From Verrucomicrobiota bacterium (GTDB lineage Bacteria; Verrucomicrobiota; Kiritimatiellia; CAIQIC01; Lenti-01): DNA of 27,885 nt. Shown here piece after piece: positions 24,301-27,885 of this stretch (the first letter of the stretch is position 1; each line of letters begins with the position of its first letter). Both the position numbers and the translations under genes were made by a program. The notes under the pieces were generated by a model. It made no database searches. It had not been told where the DNA came from and saw only the letters and a program-made list of their open reading frames with translations. The stretch spans positions 1-27,885 of the forward strand of contig DMJA01000066.1 of the NCBI GenBank assembly GCA_003451935.1, written 5' to 3'.

Positions 24301-27300
24301 AACCGATCGGCATCGAAGTTCGCCCCGATGATGGCGATGTCGCCGGCCGTGAGCGTGGACACCGGCGCGGCCACATTGCCAAGGAACATCGCGTTCGTGC
24401 TGACATCCAGCCGGTAGTTGTCCGAGGCGTTTGCCACCGCGGTCCAGGCCGCCGTGAAGTCCGCGGTGTTCGTCGCGCTCGCCCAGATCGGGCTCGGCGG
24501 GGGAGGCAGGCCTTCCGTCACCGTCACCGACACGTTCGTCGTCGCCACGCCCTGGCTGTTGCTCGCCGTGAAGTAGAAGGTCTGGGTGCCGACGTCCGCA
24601 TAGGGCGCCGTATAGGTCAACACGCCCGAAGCCGGATTGAAGCTGTAGCCACTCGTCGCCGTCGAATTCGTCAAGGCCAGCGTGATGGGCGTGGGATAGC
24701 CGCTGGCGCCGACCGTGAAGGCCATCGCCACATCCGTCGTCGCGCTCTGCGCCGCCAGCGCGTTGAACACCGGCGCAGCGTACACCGTCACGGTGACGGT
24801 CTGCGTCGCCACGCCCAGTCCGTTGCTCGCCGTGAAGGTGAAGGTCCGCGGCCCCGCGTCCGCCTGCGGCGGCGTGTAGTCCAGCGTGCCCGTCGCATTG
24901 GTGAACCAGTAATAGCCGTTCGAAGCCGTCGTGCTCTTCAGGACCAGCGCGGGGGTCGGCGCCCCGGTGGATGTGTTCACGGTGTAGGTGGCCATCGCCA
25001 CCCCGGCCGTGGCGCTCAGCGCGATGGCGTTGGTGGCGAATTCCGGCGCGGAGCCCCCCACCCACACATAGACGGTCTGCGTCGCCACGCCCACGGCGTT
25101 GCTCGCCGTGAAGGTGAACGTCCGCTCGCCGCTCTCCTCCTCCGGCGGGGTGTAGGTCAGCACGCCCGTATTCGTCGCGGCCGGGAAGCTGTAGCCGTTG
25201 GTGGCCGTCGTGCCTTGCAGCGCCAAGACGGGCGCATCACCCGACGCGCTCACCGTGATGGCCGTCGCCACCCCCACCGGCACGTAGAAGGTCCCCGTGC
25301 CGCTGGTGAAGGCCGGCATGCTTTCCCGGGTCGTCACATTCGCCGTCGGCGAGGAATTGGTGCTCGTCCCCGTTCCCGCAACCGTCCACACCCGGAAGTA
25401 ATACGTCGAATTCGTCGTCAGATTCGTCACAATTTGGCTCGTGCCCGAAACCGTCCGGTTCGAATAGCCTGGGACGTAATCCGGCGTACCGCCGCTCGGC
25501 TGGGTGATGGACACATCATCCACCCACAATTTCAGATCGCCCGTTGAAGTGTACACGTAAAGGACGCCAAAATAGCTTGCTGTGGTATGAGTGGTTTCCG
25601 TGGCCGGCGTCCCATAGGAGGTCAGCGCATCGAAGTTCCCGTTCGTGTCCACCTTGAGACTCCACTCCCCTGCCGCAGTCCGGATCACTTCGATTCCGCC
25701 CGCATATGTGTTGCTCACAGTGGTCTGCCAATTCAATCCGCTGTTGATGACTTCGGTTGCCGCCCCGGCCGTGACTTCCCAGAGTCGCAAAATATCGTCG
25801 GATAGCCCGCCATAATTCACCCCCACGATGTACCCGTTGACCGTGCCCTTCCTGGTCATCTGCGCGGCATCCTGATCCGCGGACAGGAATACCGACCAAT
25901 AGTTGCCAGCCGAAGGAAGGTTTGCATGCTTCACCTGCATCCGCCAGGTCGTGTCGGCAGCCGTCAAATTCAAACCAGAAAGGGCATATGAAATCTGATT
26001 CGAGTTCGCCACGGTGTCATTATAGACCTGCTGCAATGAATACGTCCCATTGAGAGGATTGGTCGGAGACGCCATCCATCGGTCCGCAGGGCTTTGCGTC
26101 CAGCCCGTCAATAAACCGGATTCGAAGCCGTTGGATAAAATCGTTGTGGTCCCTGCGCTGCCAGACTGGAAATTGGAGTTCGTGCTGACATCGAGGAGGT
26201 AGCTGGTGGCGCCGGAGACCGGGGTCCAGGCGGCGGTGAAGTCGGTGAAGTTCGTCACGCTCGCCCAGATGTTGGTTGGGGCGGCGGGGGGAGTGTCGCT
26301 GACGGCCACGGTCACGGTCGTCGTCGCCACGCCTTCGGTGTTGGTTGCCCTGAAGTAGAAGATTTTGGAGCCCAGGTCCCCGACGGGCGGCGTGTAGTTC
26401 ACCGTCAGTTCAGTGCCGTTCGTCGTGCAGGTGTAGCTGCCCCCCGTCGCCGTCGAGTTCGTCAGGGCCAGCACGGGGTCGGGATAGCCGGTCGCGCTCA
26501 CCTTGAACGTCAGGAGCGAATCAACATAGGCCGTCTGCGCGCCAAGGGCATTGAATTGAGGCGGCGCAAGCCCCGGAATGATGGTCAGCGTGGTGTTCGA
26601 GGATCCCGTGTAGCCGGGCGAGGCGATCGTCGCCACCACCGCGTAGTCGCCCGTGGCGATCGGCGGAGTGGCCGAACCGTTGTAGGTGACGGCCACGTTC
26701 AGGAAGGCGGGAACCGTCGCCACCGTGACGGTCTTGGCGTTGCCGTCGTACATCTGCGACACGTTCGACACGGTGACCGTCGCGGCAAGCGGGTTGTAGG
26801 GCAGGACCACGATGTCGTCGAGGTTCATCATGCTGCTGTTGTTGCTGTTCGACGTCACTTGGAAGCGCAGATAGGTCGCCGGGCCCAGCGCCAGGGTGTT
26901 GGAATAGGCCAGGAAGGTGAGCTTGTTGGTGACCAGCAGGTTGGTGTGGCTGGTCCAATCCACGCCGTTGGCGCTGGTCTCCAGGGACAACTCGCATTTG
27001 GTGGAGGTTCCGTACAGGGCATAGTTGAACGCCACGGAATGGATGCCGTTGGAGAACGGCGTCAGGCTTTGCATCACGCCGTTGGTCGAGATGTCGTTGA
27101 CATAGCGCAGGCGGATGGACTTCAACCCGTTCGTCACGTCGTTCGTCGTGCTGCTGGTGATGGCGTTGTTCAAATACCAGACGGCGGGATTGGTGGCGGA
27201 CAATGTCCGGTTGACGGGAACGTAGCTCGAGGGAGGCGTGTAGGTTTCGAAATCGATGACGTAGGATGCGCCAACGGCCCTGCTGACCGTGGAGGTGTCC

Positions 27301-27885
27301 AAAATCGTCACCGCGCCGGCGAAGGTATTGGTGATGCCGTCATAGTGGGCATCGCCGGTCACGCGGACCGTCGCGCTGTAGATGCCGACGTTCTTGGGCG
27401 GATGGGCCGGGGAATAGGTCACCGACCAGGAGAGCCCGGTGGGCGCCACCGTGAACGTGTTGGTGTGCGCCAAGCCGTCATAGTTCGCCGTGATCCGCGA
27501 GTCGATCGAGCAGGTTGCCAACGCCTTGGTGACGACCACGGCGTTGCTGAACACGAAGGTGCCGCCCGTCGCGTTGGCATCCCCCACCACCTCCACCGTG
27601 GCATCGTAGCCGCCAATCTCCACGGGCGCCGACACAAATCCGTCGGGAATCCCGTTCGTCGTGTAGGTCACCGTCCACGCCATCCCCGGCGTCACCGTAA
27701 ACGTGTTGGTGTGCGCCGCGCCGTCGTAGGGCGTCGAGATGGCGGAATCCAACGTGCAGGTGGCGGTGCCCTGCGAGATATTCACGGAATTGGTGAACAC
27801 GAAGATGCCGCCGGTGACCTTGTTGGTGTCGGGAATCGTCACAATGGCGGTGTAGGTTCCGGCGTCGACGGGGCTCCCCGCAACT
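18342..27885 (-). CDS. Giant secreted multi-domain Ig/FN3/MBG adhesin-like protein (5' end outside window)
   Basis: At least 3180 residues are in the window. The frame stays open through the right edge, and codons upstream of 27842 still read as repeat sequence (SPVDAGTYTAI), so the start is not here. In protein order: MBG-like repeats (YDG.AHTNTFTV; 27290-27885), a jelly-roll-like domain (about 26790-27290), an MBG domain (MYDGNAKTVTV; about 26570-26790), eight putative-Ig repeats ending LTYTPP...TFTFTASN..GVATQTV, three FN3 domains each split by a foreign domain, a second MBG domain (MWDGNAKTVTV), another jelly-roll-like domain (about 20670-21220), an abnormal-spindle-like choice-of-anchor segment (about 20330-20670), further beta domains, and a C-terminal FN3-like domain (VVVRWRTASEEDTVGFYVERW) with an ILRSTNL ending. 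No sorting signal is visible at the C-terminus. Surface adhesion or matrix binding is inferred from the domain types only. Confidence 0.9.
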   Translation of the reverse strand, partial: VAGSPVDAGTYTAIVTIPDTNKVTGGIFVFTNSVNISQGTATCTLDSAISTPYDGAAHTNTFTVTPGMAWTVTYTTNGIPDGFVSAPVEIGGYDATVEVVGDANATGGTFVFSNAVVVTKALATCSIDSRITANYDGLAHTNTFTVAPTGLSWSVTYSPAHPPKNVGIYSATVRVTGDAHYDGITNTFAGAVTILDTSTVSRAVGASYVIDFETYTPPSSYVPVNRTLSATNPAVWYLNNAITSSTTNDVTNGLKSIRLRYVNDISTNGVMQSLTPFSNGIHSVAFNYALYGTSTKCELSLETSANGVDWTSHTNLLVTNKLTFLAYSNTLALGPATYLRFQVTSNSNNSSMMNLDDIVVLPYNPLAATVTVSNVSQMYDGNAKTVTVATVPAFLNVAVTYNGSATPPIATGDYAVVATIASPGYTGSSNTTLTIIPGLAPPQFNALGAQTAYVDSLLTFKVSATGYPDPVLALTNSTATGGSYTCTTNGTELTVNYTPPVGDLGSKIFYFRATNTEGVATTTVTVAVSDTPPAAPTNIWASVTNFTDFTAAWTPVSGATSYLLDVSTNSNFQSGSAGTTTILSNGFESGLLTGWTQSPADRWMASPTNPLNGTYSLQQVYNDTVANSNQISYALSGLNLTAADTTWRMQVKHANLPSAGNYWSVFLSADQDAAQMTRKGTVNGYIVGVNYGGLSDDILRLWEVTAGAATEVINSGLNWQTTVSNTYAGGIEVIRTAAGEWSLKVDTNGNFDALTSYGTPATETTHTTASYFGVLYVYTSTGDLKLWVDDVSITQPSGGTPDYVPGYSNRTVSGTSQIVTNLTTNSTYYFRVWTVAGTGTSTNSSPTANVTTRESMPAFTSGTGTFYVPVGVATAITVSASGDAPVLALQGTTATNGYSFPAATNTGVLTYTPPEEESGERTFTFTASNAVGVATQTVYVWVGGSAPEFATNAIALSATAGVAMATYTVNTSTGAPTPALVLKSTTASNGYYWFTNATGTLDYTPPQADAGPRTFTFTASNGLGVATQTVTVTVYAAPVFNALAAQSATTDVAMAFTVGASGYPTPITLALTNSTATSGYSFNPASGVLTYTAPYADVGTQTFYFTASNSQGVATTNVSVTVTEGLPPPPSPIWASATNTADFTAAWTAVANASDNYRLDVSTNAMFLGNVAAPVSTLTAGDIAIIGANFDADRFTFLALANLDVGTAIYFTENGWTNDHFRTGEGIVLWSNSTANPIMAGTMVSITPSATASTGTVSGTSFALSASGDQILAYQKTASSTTMIYAVNSQDIGWQASATNTESSGLPTGLTDGTTAIALNEVDNFVYGMSVTAGTKAELLAAIGNTNNWTVSNTVTNALPPAGSFTVTGVSGDPSYVPGYSNLTVSGTSHSVTGLTPNTLYYFRMRSASALGTGTYSSVASVTTVDLAPFFTSGTSYSTTNGVELTFTESATGDPVPTLALQSTTATGGSYGWTNGTSPSMLTYTPPLADAGTRTFTFTASNSLGVVTQVVSVAVHAPPVFNALGTQYATSGVPMSFTVSVQGLPPTFAVVEADTGATPGSYTLNPATGLLTYTPPYADVGDVSFTFTASNSLGMDTQVVSVVVAEGLPAAPAPIWASAMNAADFTAAWGAPGGATSYRLDVGANSNFTAGSANTNLIAFDFADYAGDEAQGISTFAATHMQAPAYITRGTGLTASANAGRFNAGGWSTNFADAAAALAAGEYFEWTIQPGADHVTMSITNILLNIQRSATGASNLALRASHDGYATNLVSTNGMATNTAALALSCDLNGVPAFQNVSGAITFRLAGWGGASGGALGFEGAGDDILIQGSLATPAYIPGYSNLTVAGTSQSVTGLAAGATYYFRARAVSAIGTGTYSSVASVATKGVQAIHFAPIDNQTATNLVKLTAIASSGLPVSFAVASGPGSIASGTNLTFSTSGTVSIVASQAGNTSWDPAPDVTNTFNVTKAKATVTLGNLAQMWDGNAKTVTVTTVPADLSVDVTYDGSATAPSNAGSYAVTGIVNDLLYQGSTNGTLVISNAPVFNALGTQYATSGVATAFTVSATGWPTPALALESQTATSGYDFVPATGVLTYTPPLADGGTTKTFTFTASNELGVATQTVSVVVTAASAPAFTGGAGPYATTTGVALVFTETASGAPAPTLALQSTTAPSGYVFTAGTGELSYTPPLSEGGKTNTFTFTASNLAGVATQTVEVAVTLGPSSLAAWDFTGAGSPYPATWTAEVYNASMDGSSNITRGAGAPASTGTNSFRTTGFGNEGIALDSNDYYQVTLSSAPGHKLSLTSITGRFAGTPSFYTNVINYTGVRDQWAYSLDGTNFTWIGSPLESTSLTRAWDFSGVSALQNLTEGATVTLRYFASGQTGTGAWGFYSRADNSYGLDIFGIVDVDSTTPGILVSGDALAFGSVVTNVASAEQSYTVSGVNLGANIVITPPPGFEISLTSGSGFSSSAISLTPSSGTVAETTIFVRFKPATAGVYNSVLTHTSAGATQKDKVVTGTGTYSADSDIIRDSGFTEFSSIAYGSYQETNLTSSSLQVGSFTIRDGGGAADSDALGTTLTAITFTVANGDNLRRVALYDGTTEIAEGYGGTTVVFTNLAGLSAADGATKTFKVLASFASTVTDNAQLTFTVASATADSAGSIFAAADAGGAATDVTGDRNRIIVAATQLAFASLATVVPIAQNFSAVVQAQDANQNVDVDSIVSVTLGQASGSGTLSGGGAQSLVTGAYTWTALQYSEAGEFTIAANGGGLAGVTSVLITASAPLDGFIDGNFTGSPVWSGDTTNWIIVADSDAGAGATGSQTLRQNGPAGTATNQLRTQIAYWGVSQEWGLWVGRRNMEFATANRMYIWLYANEADLESSTVDGYRLAIGGDSTYGDKIRLERVTNGVADATILTSEESLVDGLTDVGFLIRVTHGRKSAGVWELYTSVLPTTNGEGSVATEVPANATVFQGTGVDSTLESNGYFGVVAVQTIDGAQATEIDQIYFQPYSTTRVVLYSFTAGEENDQVVVRWRTASEEDTVGFYVERWDGSAWVRVNKDILYAQGVDGFGTAYSLVDAGAVAGGTYTYRLVEVETSGDLQVYGPFERTAIALKLQSPVSLGTNGVWIRWLGRVDERYKILRSTNLIQGFQAIESGIPADPEGNEYLDTDIGGIGLYLIQVDEE
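22230..23055 (-). other. Split FN3 domain c, with jelly-roll-like insert
   Basis: The first half (22941-23055) encodes IWASAMNAADFTAAW...YRLDVGANSNF. The second half (22230-22382) encodes YIPGYSNLTVAGTSQ...YYFRARAVSAIG. The insert of about 186 residues starts IAFDFADYAGDE and carries ITRGTGL and a FNAGGW strand. A relative of this insert occurs outside any FN3 domain at about 20670-21220 (WDFTGAG, ITRGAGAP). Confidence 0.6.
23605..24500 (-). other. Split FN3 domain b, with lamin-tail-like insert
   Basis: The first half (24384-24500) encodes IWASATNTADFTAAW...YRLDVSTNAMF. The second half (23605-23760) encodes YVPGYSNLTVSGTSH...YYFRMRSASALG. The insert of about 207 residues includes GDIAIIGANFDADRFTFLA, VGTAIYFTENGWTND and GEGIVLW, a pattern like lamin-tail-like domains of secreted bacterial proteins. 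Confidence 0.6.
25329..26290 (-). other. Split FN3 domain a, with inserted domain
   Basis: The first half (26169-26290) encodes IWASVTNFTDFTAAW...LDVSTNSNF. The second half (25329-25487) encodes YVPGYSNRTVSGTSQ...TYYFRVWTVAG. Between them about 227 residues form a different domain, starting FESGLLTGWTQ and containing QVKHANLPSAGNYWSVFLSADQ and LKLWVDDVSI, which looks like a LamG/jelly-roll type sandwich. Confidence 0.6.

Larger units (their letters stand above)
21230..26560 (-). repeat. Eight putative-Ig repeats in the giant gene
   Basis: Copies of about 85-95 residues lie near 26300-26560, 25040-25320, 24780-25040, 24510-24770, 23330-23600, 23070-23330, 21510-21770 and 21230-21500. Each contains a FTVSATGYPTPAL-like strand, S(T)TAT.GY, then LTYTPP and TFTASN.LGVATQ. 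On the plus strand the segment GTTGCTCGCCGTGAAGGTGA or a near copy recurs (for example near 21549, 23379, 24821 and 25098). This DNA-level identity points to recent duplication or gene conversion. Confidence 0.8.

Overview
The window looks like chromosomal DNA of a GC-rich Gram-negative bacterium of the PVC group. Kiritimatiellota or Verrucomicrobiota is my best guess, with moderate confidence. The guess rests on a PilMNOPQ secretin machine served by one short pilin with a CINNMR..D.AKEQWAL core, and on huge secreted proteins built from MBG, putative-Ig, FN3, BspA-type leucine-rich and InlB_B-type repeats. No rRNA, complete tRNA, transposase, integrase or CRISPR array is visible.

Region 1 (1-10609, all minus strand) is a type IV pilus / type II secretion-like locus. 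In the order of transcription it holds pilB (assembly ATPase), pilC (platform protein), a PilR/NtrC-like response regulator, a pilin with its own terminator, and then the tightly overlapping operon pilM-pilN-pilO-pilP-like-pilQ. PilM, PilN, PilO and PilP would form the inner-membrane alignment complex. PilQ would be the outer-membrane secretin, and PilB with PilC would drive polymerisation of the pilin. No prepilin peptidase, retraction ATPase (PilT) or minor pilin lies in the window. The pilMNOPQ block is bracketed by two copies of an inverted-repeat element (110-187 and 5596-5672).

Region 2 (10610-11581) is a divergent promoter region followed by a plus-strand gene. Its product looks like a TPR-type helical segment joined to a degenerate, ATPase-free T2SSE_N/MshEN domain, and may be a partner or regulator of the pilus ATPase beside it.

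Region 3 (11600-27885) encodes large exported or surface proteins. It holds a secreted NHL/SMP-30-like beta-propeller (minus), a 1545-residue BspA-type leucine-rich repeat protein with an InlB_B-type C-terminal repeat (plus), and the C-terminal 3180 or so residues of a giant Ig/FN3/MBG adhesin-like protein (minus) that runs off the right edge. A tRNA 3'-half-like remnant lies between the last two.

The points most worth a second look are: three FN3 domains of the giant protein, each apparently split by a different inserted domain; strictly quantised super-repeats in the leucine-rich protein; a response regulator whose sigma-54 contact motif reads GAVPGA; the paired inverted repeats around pilMNOPQ; and long C9/C10 tracts.
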